NCBI GenBank assembly: GCA_028023455.1
Contig: JAQFVV010012398.1
Span: forward strand, 8,578,682-8,642,681
Reading direction: 5' to 3'
DNA: 64,000 nt
Source of the DNA: Epiperipatus broadwayi
Lineage: Eukaryota > Onychophora > Udeonychophora > Euonychophora > Peripatidae
Shown here: positions 12,164 through 23,639 of the stretch, piece after piece
How positions within the stretch are numbered: position 1 is the first letter of the stretch
How the letters are laid out: every line of letters starts with the position of its first letter
The notes under the pieces: model-generated
What the model saw: only the letters and a program-made list of their open reading frames with translations
Databases searched by the model: none
Told to the model about the DNA's origin: nothing
Position numbers and translations under genes: made by a program

Positions 12164-12251
12164 ACATTACCCACAAATCCATTTACTTTCCATCCATCCT
12201 TAATATTAAAAGAACTCTTAAATAAGTTAATTACTTCAGAATAATAAATTT

Positions 12252-13313
12252 TCAATAATAAAGATTTCTAATTCTTTTTTTGATTTCATTTCTCTCAAAG
12301 AAGACAACCTTAGCTCCATCAAAATTAATAGTGTGGCCTGTATCTTTTTCATGGACAAACAAAGCAGAACTAAGATATCTATTTTTACATCTACTTTTAT
12401 GAACCTTTATTCTTTCATTTAAACTCAAACTACTCTGACCTTTGTAGACCTTCTTACAAAAAAAAAACAAGGGATAAAATATACTACAGCAGGAATAGTC
12501 CTCCTATCAAAAAGTTCCTTTGTATTATTTAAATAAGCATTTATTTATATAGTGTATGTTTACAATTGTATACCTTCAAATATCAGCCTTTTAAGCTAAT
12601 TGTGCATACACTTTTTGAGTGTTAATAATAAATGAATACTTTCTCACCAATAAAAGATATAGTATTTATGCAGAAATAAAAGGAATCCTCTTATTTCTAT
12701 GACTTGAATGCTTATATATGAGCAAATCTGAAGCATTTGAGTCGTAGGAATAAGGATTCCTTTTATTCTTGCATAAATACTATATCTTGTATTGGTGAGA
12801 AAGTATTCATTTATTATTAACACTCGCAAAGCAAAGCGTATGCACAATTAGCTTAAAAGGCTGATATTTGTTTGTATTATTTAATAAATTATTCAATGTA
12901 ATACCCCTTTTCCAAGCAATTTTTTTATTTCCAAACAAATTACTATTCCTGCATACATTTTTATAAGAAGTCAATTTAAATGGCAAAGAAATAAAATCAT
13001 ATTTTTCTCTATCCTTTACATCCTTACAAATATTACTATTAAATAAAATACTTTTAACAAATTTATCAGAGTAACTAACCCTCAAGTAATCTTTATAAAA
13101 TTGACATTTCTAAAACAAAGCTACCCCACTAGAATTATTTAATTTATTATTCCTATGACAATAATTCCTTAAAGCAGCTACTTTATGAGATACAGACTGA
13201 TAGCTATCAGGTTTAATTATAAATCTTAATTCTCTACTTTTAATAAAATGACTGCATAGTAAACAATTAGTCTCTGCATTTCTAATCAAGCAAAAGATCC
13301 TTCTGCCATCCAT
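12252..13313 (-). pseudogene. PLE C-terminal RT and GIY-YIG remnant (copy C)
   Basis: The 13110-13313 frame keeps RNAETNCLLCSHFIKSRELR and DSYQSVSHKVAALRNYCHRN, matching the RT C-terminus of copies A and B. The 12807-13085 frame keeps SDKFVKSILFNSNICKDVK and KKIAWKRGITLNNLLNN. The 12252-12470 frame keeps KKVYKGQSSLSLNERIKVHKS (I of YIG changed to K) and KDTGHTINFDGAKVVFFERN. The ORF is split by the foldback insertion and by frameshifts. Confidence 0.82.
12533..12870. mobile_element. 338-bp foldback (palindromic) insertion with 14-bp target duplication
   Basis: 12580-12867 is an almost perfect hairpin: the left arm begins ATATCAGCCTTTTAAGCTAA, the right arm ends in its complement, and the loop is near 12720. 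It interrupts PLE copy C, and the flanking PLE word TTTGTATTATTTAA is present on both sides (12519-12532 and 12871-12884), a clean 14-bp target-site duplication. No ORF. The duplication length fits target-primed (LINE/PLE-type) integration better than a typical cut-and-paste transposon. Confidence 0.85.
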
Positions 13314-13490
13314 ATCACTGGTATGGATGGCTGAAGAATGGAGAGTAGAGAGGATTGAAGTCTAAAGTGTGTAAATTTGCTATCTTAATATAAATTAAGC
13401 ACTGATTATATATATGGATGATGATGATCTGTACCAACTGATGAGTGCTGGTTCAGCATAAAATGCATATATTGGAGATCATTATCTTTT
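13311..13490 (+). repeat. Hammerhead-bearing short repeat, copy 1
   Basis: Starts where PLE copy C breaks off. It shares an ordered set of words with 62176-62360: GGATGG.TGAAGA, GGATTGA, TATCTTAATAT/TATCCTAATAT, GAGCACT/AAGCACTGATT, then a hammerhead core and a 3' ATC-rich end. A partial inverted copy lies at 13598-13690 across a TA repeat. There is no ORF. It behaves like a SINE- or retrozyme-type non-autonomous element. Confidence 0.65.
13424..13482 (+). ncRNA. Type I hammerhead ribozyme fold, core mutated (G12 to A)
   Basis: Stem I: ATGATC (13424-13429) pairs GATCAT (13477-13482), with a TGTA/A internal loop, then CCAA (13434-13437) pairs TTGG (13472-13475). The core CTGATGA is at 13438-13444. 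Stem II is GTGCTG/CAGCAT with loop GTT. The expected GAAA is AAAA at 13460-13463. Stem III is a 2-bp AT/AT with loop GCAT, and the predicted cleavage is after A13471. Everything fits except G12, which reads A and should abolish activity. The CAT AAAA AT pattern looks like deamination of CAC GAAA C. Confidence 0.8.
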
Positions 13491-13549
13491 TTAAATATAT
13501 GTGCACATGTGTATTGGGTATGGGAGCTTAAAAGTCTGGGTTAAAATCC

Positions 13550-13556
<7 letters not shown>

Positions 13557-13597
<41 letters not shown>
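13557..13597. repeat. (TA)n microsatellite
   Basis: Alternating TA lying between the two inverted copies of the hammerhead-bearing repeat. Confidence 0.9.
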
Positions 13598-13598
<1 letters not shown>

Positions 13599-13690
13599 CA
13601 GTGCTCAGTTTACATTATGATAGCAAATCTTCAAACTTTAATAGACAGGCTTCAATCTTCTCCATCTTCCAACTCTTCAGTCATCTATAT
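13598..13690 (-). repeat. Inverted partial copy of the hammerhead-bearing repeat
   Basis: The reverse complement carries GATGACTGAAGAGTTGGA, GATTGAAGCCTGTCTATTAA, TGCTATCATAATGTAAACTG and GAGCACTGATTATA, matching 13325-13410. The hammerhead core is not present; the TA repeat starts where it would follow. Confidence 0.65.
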
Positions 13691-14590
13691 TATTGAAAAT
13701 CTTATGATAGAATGCTCACAGTCCAATATTATTGTCATACTCATGTTGCCATTAGTCTTTATAGTGTGTATACATCTATTTTAATACAGTGTAAGCTTCT
13801 AAATGCATCAAAACCAAGATTGACAATATGAAATAAAATTATGTAGCAATGAGTAATGAAAAGGGATTATTAATCTATTTATTGTGGAGAAAAATATCAA
13901 ATAGTACATTGGATATTATTAAAGGATTTCAATATTCAAAAAGAGCTCATAAAATCTCGGCAATATTTGATTAATCCAATTTGAAGATGTAACTGTAGAT
14001 ATGTACATTCACATTCATCAAACTAATATTTTGCTACATGGACAGTAATAGATTGTTGTATAAATTGCCTTTGTACTAAGGGTAAATTTGTTTTTTCCGA
14101 AATATTTAAATAGCTTGTAATTGTGATGGGTACATGTAAAATATTTATTGAACCATTAGAATATCATATTTCCAATTATAATTGTTTCTAAGAGTGTTTG
14201 CAATTCCATTCTATTTTGCACACTGTGTCATCTTTGAGAATGATGAATTTGAAATATTGAACAATTCCATACGTTTTGAATATTATGCATAACATAAAAA
14301 CAAGTTTTTCATTCATGTCCCTTATTTTTACTCAATAGATATCATGACCTCCTTAGGGTTTTATCTGAAAAGTAAGAGAATATATTAATACAATCTACTA
14401 AGTCAGAGGTCACAGTGTGTCTTAGAAATATTTATAAAAGAAATATAAATTTTTAAATCTTTTTTTATGTTTAAATTGTTTTTTTTTTTTTTTGTTTTTT
14501 AATTTTCAATTTGTGCAATTTGGTATGTCCAGACTAAATTTATATCACTGATGTTCAGCATTACCAAAAAAAAAATTCTTTTTTTCTTTT
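13691..14590. other. AT-rich stretch without gene
   Basis: No reading frame or family motif recognised on either strand. Confidence 0.5.
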
Positions 14591-14593
14591 TTT

Positions 14594-14675
14594 CATGTGT
14601 CAAAGCATCATCTGGGAAGCAAACCCGCAAACCCGGGATAACTGCTTGTAAGGCTGCTGTGCTGACCACTTGACA
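14594..14675 (-). repeat. tRNA-Gly-derived SINE, diverged copy
   Basis: Minus strand reads GCAGCCTTACAAGCAGTTAT, then GGTTTGCTTCCCAG (B-box-like) and GCTTTGACACATG, the same order and 3' end as the copies at 25285-25382 and 42543-42630. The 5' half (A box) is badly decayed. Confidence 0.6.
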
Positions 14676-14757
14676 AAAAACAAAATACTCTTCTCCTTCC
14701 TAAATAAAATTTATATATAATTTTGATCTCAATAAAATGTTTTGTTTTTGTTTTTTT

Positions 14758-14841
14758 TTAAATAATAATAATAATAATAACAACAACAACAATAATAATA
14801 ATAATAATTATAATAATAATAATAATAACAATATTAATAAC

Positions 14842-14884
<43 letters not shown>

Positions 14885-14938
14885 TGATGATGATGATAAT
14901 AATAATAATAATAATAGTAGTAGTAGTAGTAGTAGTAT
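14758..14938. repeat. Compound triplet microsatellite (AAT/AAC/GAT/GTA)n
   Basis: About 180 bp of 3-bp units: AAT and AAC at first, then GAT, AAT and GTA. The open frames through it encode only poly-Asn, poly-Ile, poly-Tyr or poly-Val and are artefacts. Confidence 0.95.
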
Positions 14939-15262
14939 CGCAGAAAATCCTGATAGTGCCCGTAAGTAATATTAAAGTAGTTGGGTTTCAAACCCCCAAA
15001 AAACTAATAACAACGCCACAATATAAAATCAAACCAATATATATAATTTCACAAAATAAAACTAAATCCTTTTGAAACTATAATTAATGAAAATCATAAA
15101 CTAACTAAAGAATATCATAAAAAAAACTTTACATTACCAAAAATTTCTTTGTTTTTATAAAAAAAAAAAAAAAAAGGAGACAACAGCTATGCATGATCGA
15201 GTAGTTGGCATCAATATGGCCACTGAAATGTGTAAAATGTAGACACCATCAAATCGTATGCC

Positions 15263-16541
15263 ATGGTTGCAAAAGCTAACATGCAAGCAACAAGTTCAAA
15301 AAATGTTGCAACTACAATAAATAATAAAATAGTTCCGAGATTTAGAAAAACAAATCCGAATGACATAAAACATTTAGATATAAAGATGCAGGTAAACCAA
15401 GACCCTCGCCTTGCACACTGGACCGATAATATGCTAGAAAGAATTAATGAACACTTTAACAACATGATTCCACAGAGACTTTATACATCATTCAAAAGAT
15501 TTTTTTCACCAAACTCAATAGTAATTTTGCCATTGATGCAAATATATTGCCGTATCGTTTTCCATACATGTTATTATATCAAGCAATAACTGAAAACGAA
15601 CAGTGGGAAACGATCGTAAAAATTGCAGACCATCCAAATCCCAGATACCTCACTATCAAATTTCTTGATATTAGTCAAAAGAACCGATTTCAGAACCAAA
15701 TTAAAACATTAGGCAATTATGCAATTGTTATAGTCGATCAAAATCAACAGAATCAAATTACTGGAATAATAAAAAATGCATACCTTGGATACACAAAACA
15801 AGACTTTCAAAAAATGATAGATCCATTTGGCAAGGTTATAGCATTTCAACCAATACACCTTAAAGACACACCAATACTAATATACAGCAATAGCTATGAT
15901 TTTAAGTTAAAATTACACAAAGATATTGACCCAGAATCTATATCAACACGAATTGCAGATCAGGAAGCTATGCTGTGCCTATATATAAGAGGTTCAAAAC
16001 CACAATGCTATGCCTGTGGCAAGCCACACAGCACATGTATAGCCAACTCATACAGGATCAGACACCAAATAATCAGCACATCCAATCCCAACATGAAGAG
16101 AGCAACAATACACAAAATAACACTAGCAACTCAAACAATCAACATGAAAACAATCACAGTACAAATGAAGCTAATAAAAACAAACATGCAGAAGAAAACA
16201 CAAATATACTTGAAACTACAATAAATAGCCTAAATAAATTAAATGAAAGCACTGATCAAATGGATCATAATCAAGCACAAATTATACCTAAAGTATCACA
16301 AACACCAGGCAGATCAATCAATAATGTATCAGACTCAAATCCAGACATATCTAATGATACATACAACTCCACAAAAACAAACTTGCTGTATATAATTATA
16401 AACAAAACATCTACAGATATTCTGGAGTCACTAACCCCATGCCTCCCTTCCATAGAAACAACACCAACAGAAATCCAAAAATCTGGTCAGCCAAGGACAA
16501 ATAAATTGAAAAGAGCCAAACAGATGAAAACAATACTCTAA
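15263..16541 (+). pseudogene. LINE ORF1 (zinc-knuckle nucleic-acid-binding protein), frameshifted
   Basis: The ORF1 protein would coat LINE RNA. Three consecutive frames make up one broken ORF: 15263 to about 15530, about 15550-16030, and about 16035-16541, so two frameshifts are needed. The middle frame carries an RNA-binding-like domain (HPNPRYLTIKFLDISQKNRF, AYLGYTKQDFQKMIDPFGKV) and a knuckle CYACGKPHSTC. The last frame is Asn/Gln/Thr-rich low-complexity sequence (NNTQNNTSNSNNQHENN), usual for an ORF1 tail. The minus-strand frames at 15211-15465 and 16271-16453 are shadows. Confidence 0.65.
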
Positions 16542-16695
16542 CAGAAATGATTGAACACCTGGCAGTGAACTTAATATCTATGGAGCTGGATAGTAATCAA
16601 ATCATTAATAACTGTTCACAAAACACTAGAGAATACACAAAAACTTCATGCAGACTTCAACACACTATGAAACCAACTCGCAGCCAATCACGATA

Positions 16696-16953
16696 ATGAA
16701 GCTAAAAATAACAGCATTTAATATCAGAGGGCTCAACTAAGTCAACAAAATACATCAGCTACAACAATGGATAAAGATAACACAACCTCATATACTAGGA
16801 CTTTTAGAAACTAAAATATATAATTGCTCACAAATTGACCTCTAAGTACATCTAAGTAGAGTAGGTTACTGTGCATGCTCTAAAGATGCATCATCTCCCT
16901 CAGGGGGTACTGAACTGCTCATAACACCAAGTTGTCCATTTGACTCATTCAAA

Positions 16954-16995
<42 letters not shown>

Positions 16996-17930
16996 AATTT
17001 ACTAATAGTAACTTTTAGTCATCAAATCATCACACTAAACATTATATTTGTGTATATTCCACCAAGTCCTACAATTGTCTCAAATATTATATTAAACATA
17101 AACTCCTTACTTATCTCTAATTTGCATCCAACTATACTAATTGGGGATTTCAATTTGAGATATCAAGAGTTCATTTTAAAGTGGCTACATCAAATATCAA
17201 TCCCACTTATGAGTGCAGAGGGTTTTCTGTCAAATAATGCAATTACCTTTCACAATGGATGTCATACATCAAGGATTGATCTGTGCTTTTATTCACCTAT
17301 GTTACACCATCAAATCAGCCTAAACATCAACCCATCTCCCTTCTCTGATCACTCTGCACAAACTATAGTAATTAATCTGACAGAAATCCAAACAACTGCA
17401 CTTACACATAGTAAAACAATCAGAATTCTGCTTCCAACTTCTACCCCAGAATTTATTTTTTTATAAACATACATAATGCTTCACAAAATAAAAAAATATG
17501 CAAGTTAACCCCATTCAAAAATACCTAGCATTCATAAACATTTTATCATTTAATATAGATCACATTACACACAAATTCCCCACACCCTCAAGACTGCTAG
17601 CTCTGGCTGATGAAATACATAAATGAATTACAATGATAAACCCAACACATACCAGTCAATAATATATACGCAGGCTTGCACAAACATACAATAACATCTG
17701 TAACCACTTGAAAAACTACCTAGCAATAAAAAAGAGTAAAGTCTGCCTCAGCCAACAACACACATGGACACGAAAATACATTTGCTGGACCTTGGGCTAC
17801 CCATCCACTGTCAGAATGCCAATGGCAGTCACAGAGCAGGGGCTCACATATGCAGGAAATAATATGTTAAAACCAATCTATCAGCATTTCAAACAAAAGC
17901 TGCAACCATACCATGTAATGGTCAGGTTTG
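16696..17930 (+). pseudogene. LINE ORF2, endonuclease portion
   Basis: It opens MKLKITAFNIRGLN, the usual start of an AP-like LINE endonuclease, followed by an in-frame stop and then HQLQQWIKITQPHILGLLETK (the catalytic Glu block). After a (TA)n expansion at about 16957-16992 the frame 17050-17466 has IGDFNLRYQEF, then SRIDLCFYSP and PFSDHSAQTIVI, i.e. the GDFN and SDH catalytic blocks. The element would nick target DNA with this domain. Stops and the microsatellite show that it is dead. Confidence 0.8.
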
Positions 17931-20900
17931 TAAATTTGCTCAACAGACCGAGAGTCCAAACCAGAGAACCAAAAACTGACCAAATTGGGATGGTAATATC
18001 CTACATCTGATCATATCTCAACTCTCTTACTCATATTCCAAGTTCATCCATCACGAATGACATGCCTGAGGTTACACTCGATATCTCTTTATTTATATTC
18101 CAGCAATAGCAAAGCAGTAAAACATGAGATATCCTCCCATTACATATTATATAACTTAACTAGTGATTCATAAGGTAATGAGCAAGAATGGAGACTGAGA
18201 CAAATTTATATTTCATAAATTTAATATAATACTTAATAAATTATAAAGCAAAATAAATTGGGTATAGTTTGCTCACACACAGGTGAGTAAATACTCAGGG
18301 TAATGAAGAATATATTACAGCAATTTATATAGGGCTCATGTACAGGTGAGTGACTCATGGTTACAAGTAACATAACAGAGCTAATTATATAGGGCTCACA
18401 CACAGGTGAGTGATTCAGGGTTATAAAATAATATCATAAAGCAATTTATATAATACTCATATGCAGGTGAGTGGCTTTTGGGTTTACAAAATGTTTAATT
18501 AGTCTATGACTTTTTAATAGGCATATACCATCTTCTATGTCATAACTCATGCCATGTTCGATATAGTGGAAATAAGTAATAGTTAGAGTGATCAATTTAT
18601 TGGTAACTGTCAAGATTATGTTATTATTACTAAGTTTAAATTCATATATAATGATATTTGCATGATATTATTGCTACACAGATGAACACATAATTCAGAT
18701 TCTGAATTGAATCAAAGCTGAAATTACTTTCTAGGAAAGCTGAACTGAGGTGTGTCAGTCGAATGTCAGATTCTAGTGTGTTATAAACTATAGTATCGCA
18801 ATAAGTGTGCCTCGAAGGTGTTCTTAATTGAGGTTTATTACCTAGTAAATGGTTCCTCAGACTGGGCTACTTGCTATAATATGAAGAGGCCTTTTCATTC
18901 AAGTGAGCAGAACAGTGGCTTACAAGCCCTTTGGAACCCTTTTTTTCCTTCAAATATAAATAAATATCACAGTTGCCTAAACGTTCGAGGCATGCCTTGA
19001 CATGAAAATGATCCTGGTGTAGGCCATTATAGATATAGCAAGGAGAGATGCATATTTATGCTAACTAGCAACACATTCACAATGCTAAATTAATATTTCA
19101 TAAATTAATTATGCCAAAATCTTAGCTTCTTTCAATGCTACTACCACTGATCAGTTCATAAAAGAGATTATTAAGTCACATGATAAAGGCAATAATGAGA
19201 ATCTGATTTAAGGCTCTCTGCATAGCTTCTTAATCTTTAATGAAATGGAGTTATAGCAAAATTTAAAGATTTACAAGAACTTGAAACATTAATTATATGT
19301 CATCTGATTTACATCTAATATTAAACGAACTGATTTTAAAATAATCTATATCAAATATGGACTCTTAAATAGCTCATGCAAAATATTGATTCTTAAATAA
19401 ATTATTCAAATATTAATTTTAAATAACTTGTAAAATATCCATTTCAAATAACTTACGCAAATATGTGTTTTAAATAACATACACAAAATATGCATTTTAA
19501 ATAACATATGTAAAATATACATTTTTAATAACTTGTGCAAAATACTTTCATTTTAAATAACTTGCACAAAAGATGCATTTTAAATAACTCATTTTGGGCC
19601 TTAAAAGTAACTGATTCTCTCTAGCATAAATAATAGTTTGATTTCAGAAGGGAGTTTTGCCTATATTCTTTATATTACAATAATCTGATAAAATAAAAAG
19701 GTGCTTAATCACACCTCCGATAATTATTAAAACACAAAACTCTGTTCTGATGAACTTAGCATGGACTTAAAAGTAAAGATAGATGGCACAAGAATAAATT
19801 TCATAAAATGATCAATAAAGTTATAATTTAGCAATGAAGAATTTGTTTGAAATGGTTTTTATAAAAACTAAATATTTATGATTATTTAGATTATTTACGA
19901 TCAAGCAAGAGTTTTGAGAGTGCTCTAACCTTTAAAATGAATTTAATATAAACAGTTTAGTTGAACATTTAAATGGTATAATTAAATATGAGGTTTGATT
20001 AGTTAGCTAGCTTTTAATTTAGAATGAGTTTAGTTATGAAATAAAATTACGTATTCTGCAGAATGATTTACCAGTAATCTTGATAGTGAGTCTTTCAAGG
20101 CATCTTTCTTGTGCATTTTCTCTCTGTTAATCGGCTATGGCTATTCTAGGTTTGAGTCTGGATGCAGTTGGGAAATTTACTTCTGTGGCAGATTTCCTCC
20201 ATCACTTTGATCAGGAACTCTCTGGTCTTTCAGGTGTAGCTTCTCCATCACTGGACTGGGCTTGGGTTGAGGTTGATGTTTTCTCTCATTGGTAGCAGTG
20301 GTCTGGGAAGAATAGATGGCTGTCTATTGTCCTCTAGCCAACAGTCCTCATTTGAAAGCTTTCATAATGGTTTTTTAGAATTCAGCTTGCTAAATTAATG
20401 CAGGAATGGCTTTATTATTTTTGGCACTGATCTTTCAGGAAAAATATCAGCAGCAACAACAACTTTTTATGGCTACTACAGGCTTTTTTTATATTCTACT
20501 TTTGACAGTAGGTTCCTCCTCTTTTTACTCTTGCCACATTACTTGTTTACTGCTTCAAACTTTGCCTTTAACTAAATTTCCATTTAGATTTTAATATTTG
20601 CTATAGTTAAATCTGGACTTAAAAGTTCTATTCCCTCGAGTTTTCCAATTTGTGTCATACATCCAAAGCCAAAATATATTCCCTAGAGTTTTGCAAAAGC
20701 ACTTGATGTGGATTTATGCCTGACTGAATTTTATAATTGGTCTTAGTTATAATTTTACATGGGTCAAATTTCAACCAAAAGATTATTTTTAGACGAAATG
20801 TTAAAACTCGTAAACAAATTTACAGCTTGTGTAATTTTAAACAAACTTGAAAATTATTTAAAATGAATATTGAAACTAGATTAACTTATTATTTTGTTAT

Positions 20901-21147
20901 ATACATAAAATTCTAACTATCCACCATTATGTTTACTTCAGTTTTAACAAACGTAAATGAATATGCGCGTATATAAATATTTAAGACTGTATTTTCATAT
21001 TATAATTACCAAGGTGATTATACATGCACATACTCGGCAATATTCCAAGCACACTCAAAGTTTTAAATTAAAGAAATACCCACAATCTGAGTGAAATGAA
21101 ATACACTATTATAGAATATAATAGGTGAAACAGATCTAACTGTTTCA
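17929..21147 (+). mobile_element. LTR-like element, copy 2, inserted in the LINE ORF2
   Basis: The right end ACTGTTTCA (21139-21147) equals the right end of copy 1, and internal words match copy 1 in order (18049-18120 with 7669-7740; 19890-20020 with 9180-9350). The LINE reading frame resumes immediately after it (NTPYNIAEF, FLLAHFSQF). The left end is less certain; TGTAAATTTG at 17929 aligns loosely with copy 1. A ~62-bp internal tandem repeat at 18270-18480 is specific to this copy. Confidence 0.5.
18270..18480. repeat. ~62-bp tandem repeat, about 3.5 copies
   Basis: Each unit carries GCTCA.A.ACAGGTGAGT, then an AGGGTTA or TGGTTA segment and GCAATTTATATAGGG. Copies 1 to 4 start near 18271, 18331, 18390 and 18452. 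Copy 1 of the element has only one such word (CTCGCAGGTGGG at about 7950). Confidence 0.75.
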
Positions 21148-21159
21148 ACCAACTAGTCA

Positions 21160-23010
21160 AATATAATTCTAATGTCTTTGGAAAACCAAAAACAAATACC
21201 CCATATAACATCGCAGAATTTGCTACTAAAATGGCAACGGTACCTAATGCATGTCACCCAGGAGCACATAGAATCCCCAAATTTCTCCTTGCACATTTCA
21301 GTCAGTTCACTAGCCAATATTTATGTGACCTTGCAAATTATCTATCACAGAAGTTGCATGACATCCAAGGTTTATATCCAATAGCCATAGTGCCCTTCAA
21401 CAAGAAAAAAGTCCACATATCAACACTATCCAACCTATGATCGATCTCAATGGGGCCACTTACCATTAAAATAATTGAAAAAGTACTCAAAGACAGCCTA
21501 GAGCCACATATTCTACCACTAATTTCACACAGCCAGTTTGCATGGAAGCAATCATCAACTGCACAAACTGCAATGATATTCAAAACAGTTATAAACTCAA
21601 TATGGGACAGGAAGAAGTATGAACTAATTGCAGTTCAACTTGATATAAAAGTGGCTTTTGACTTGGTCGACATCAATACATTAATCAATATGCTAGCTGA
21701 CACCACAATTCCACAAACTCATCTGTACCTGCCCAAAAACCTAATAATTAGCAGAGAAATACATATTACACACTCAATAGCAAAAATTCTCCATCATTCA
21801 TTCCCACACAATCCATATCCCAAGGTTCACCACTCAGTTTACTGCTATTTACTTTTTAAATCAGCCCACTCATACTCAAAATTCAGCAGAGTATCAAGGG
21901 CATCCAGATACCAGCACATAATAGAACATATAGCCTGCATTGCATATATGGATGACATCACAGTCTTCCTACCATCAAGAAAACAGATACCAATACTACA
22001 AAAAATACTTCAAGACTTACAACTAACACACCATCTAAAATTTAATCAAAACAAGACTGCTGCTTGGTCGCTATACACCAGTAAGACATGCATGCAAATT
22101 TTCCAAGGCAAACAATCTGCTTTCCTTGGCTTTCCTTTCTACATGGGAACAAACACAATGAGGCAAAAAATCCAGAACAAGTTAAAAGATGAAGCAGAAT
22201 GGATCACTGCTTCACTATCAAAAGCATACCTCTCAATATATGCTAAAGTACAATTGTTCAATCAGCTAATGATCATTAAGATGATCTATTATTCTCCCAT
22301 AATTCAATTCTCCAAATCTTTTACATCAAAAATCTCTTCATATTGCAATAAACTTCTATGGAATAGAAAGACAGTGTCAATATCTGCAAAACACCTTAAT
22401 TGACCAGCAATACACAATGGTTTGGGGCTACATAACATAGATTTTTTTGAATACAAAAGACTGCAAACCTTATAACAGCCATCCTCAGACATTTCTCAGA
22501 ACTCCAGTATCTAATACAAATAATACCTACAGACAAACCTCCACCTTAACATTGTTATCTATCATCAGTTATAAACCAGTTCAGAATCACACATACTCAT
22601 TTATCACTGCAAACAACAACAAAATGTTCATATTGGCAGATATATGCAAAGGTACACCCAGGATATACATCAGATATTTCAACACAGATGCTCAAAATAA
22701 ACAACCAACAGATCCTTAAAAAATTTAAAAAATGGTCCATGGAGCTCAAATTCTTTGATTTCCTCCTTAAACTAAATCTATATGCTTTGCCAACATCATA
22801 TTTTTTAAGATACAGACTGTTGTATACAAAAATAGACCCTTCTGCATGCTATGCCACCAAGCAGAAGAAACTCAACAATATCTGTTTTACAACTGCCCAG
22901 CATTAAACAATATTCAGCATGAAATATTGAACATATACAGAAAACCAAACATCTCCCTGCAAGATATTATCAGTGCATTCTGCAGAACATCCACCCCAAC
23001 AATCTGAGAA
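21160..23010 (+). pseudogene. LINE ORF2, reverse transcriptase and C-terminal domain
   Basis: The RT palm is clear: GLYPIAIVPFNKKK, then a frame carrying KIIEKVLKDSLEPHILPLIS, ELIAVQLDIKVAFDLVDI and AYMDDITVFLPS (catalytic YMDD), followed by HLKFNQNKTAAWSL and AFLGFPFYMG. Downstream are PIIQFSKSF, CNKLLWNRKTVSI and, after a frameshift, a GLGLHN-type block and FFDFLLKLNLYALPTSYFLRYR. A broken Cys/His motif follows (CMLCHQAEE...FYNCPA in shifted frames). The order and the C-terminal motif suggest the Tx1/L1 group; the clade call is inference. The ORF is frameshifted at least three times. Confidence 0.8.
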
Positions 23011-23639
23011 GCAACCTTCATGCTTTATGCATTTTTGTGCACATGATGCACATTCACTTTTGGCAATACTACAAGGCATCATCCATCAACTTTTCACAAG
23101 TTAGCACAATTAAAAACAGAGACAATAAAATAGCACACCCAGAGATTTTCATGGCTACTTGGTCACTTGAAAAAGAATGCTCAAATCTCTAATAGTCCTG
23201 CTTTTCCTCAATAATAGATTCAAAAAGAGAGCAGGAAAATGGACAACAAAAAATCCATGAATCAATAAATGATAATTTAGGATAAACAATCCATCACTCA
23301 TTCTGTATATATTGTAGCAATCGATCTTAGCCCAAGATTGAGCTTCACTGTTCTACGACTTAACCAACATTTCATCCTGTTTTTTTTTCATCACATGTAT
23401 ATAAACTATACATGTATTTCTGAGAAGCATCTATAAAAATTTATAAATATAAATCTCAAATAAAAATTTTCTTTAATTTTAAACATTAAATTTTATGGAT
23501 GCGACTCAGATATATACATATATTAATGGAGCTTTTATATAGATAAAAGCACAAGCAAATCTTTTAAATAATTTTGTATTTTTTTTTCTTAACTATATGT
23601 TATTTATTTTATAAATATTTTCTTCATATAAGTACACAA

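Larger units (their letters stand above)
11940..13313 (-). mobile_element. Penelope-like element, family 1, copy C, interrupted
   Basis: The 3' end is at about 11940 beside a TA repeat. It carries the family tail, a 64-bp (TA)n expansion at about 12092-12156, the GIY-YIG segment (12252-12470), a 338-bp foldback insertion (12533-12870), the linker (12885-13085) and the last part of RT (13110-13313). It is truncated at about 13313 where another repeat begins. It is more diverged from A and B than they are from each other. Confidence 0.82.
15170..23470 (+). mobile_element. Tx1/L1-like LINE, full-span but decayed and interrupted
   Basis: Order 5' to 3': ORF1 with zinc knuckle (15263-16541), apurinic-type endonuclease (16696-17466), linker, an LTR-like insertion at about 17929-21147, reverse transcriptase (21160-22403), C-terminal CCHC-type motif (about 22840-22910), and a 3' UTR ending near an AATAAA-rich stretch at about 23455-23470. 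The poly-A run at 15160-15175 marks the upstream boundary only approximately. The C-terminal domain resembles that of the LINE fragment at 31290-32160. Confidence 0.75.

Noticed and set aside
14737-15075. 112-codon poly-Asn frame and the opposing poly-Tyr/Ile frame
   Set aside because: Pure translation of a triplet microsatellite; no flanking coding signal.
15211-15465. 84-codon minus-strand frame
   Set aside because: Antisense shadow of the LINE ORF1, which has the recognisable protein order on the other strand.
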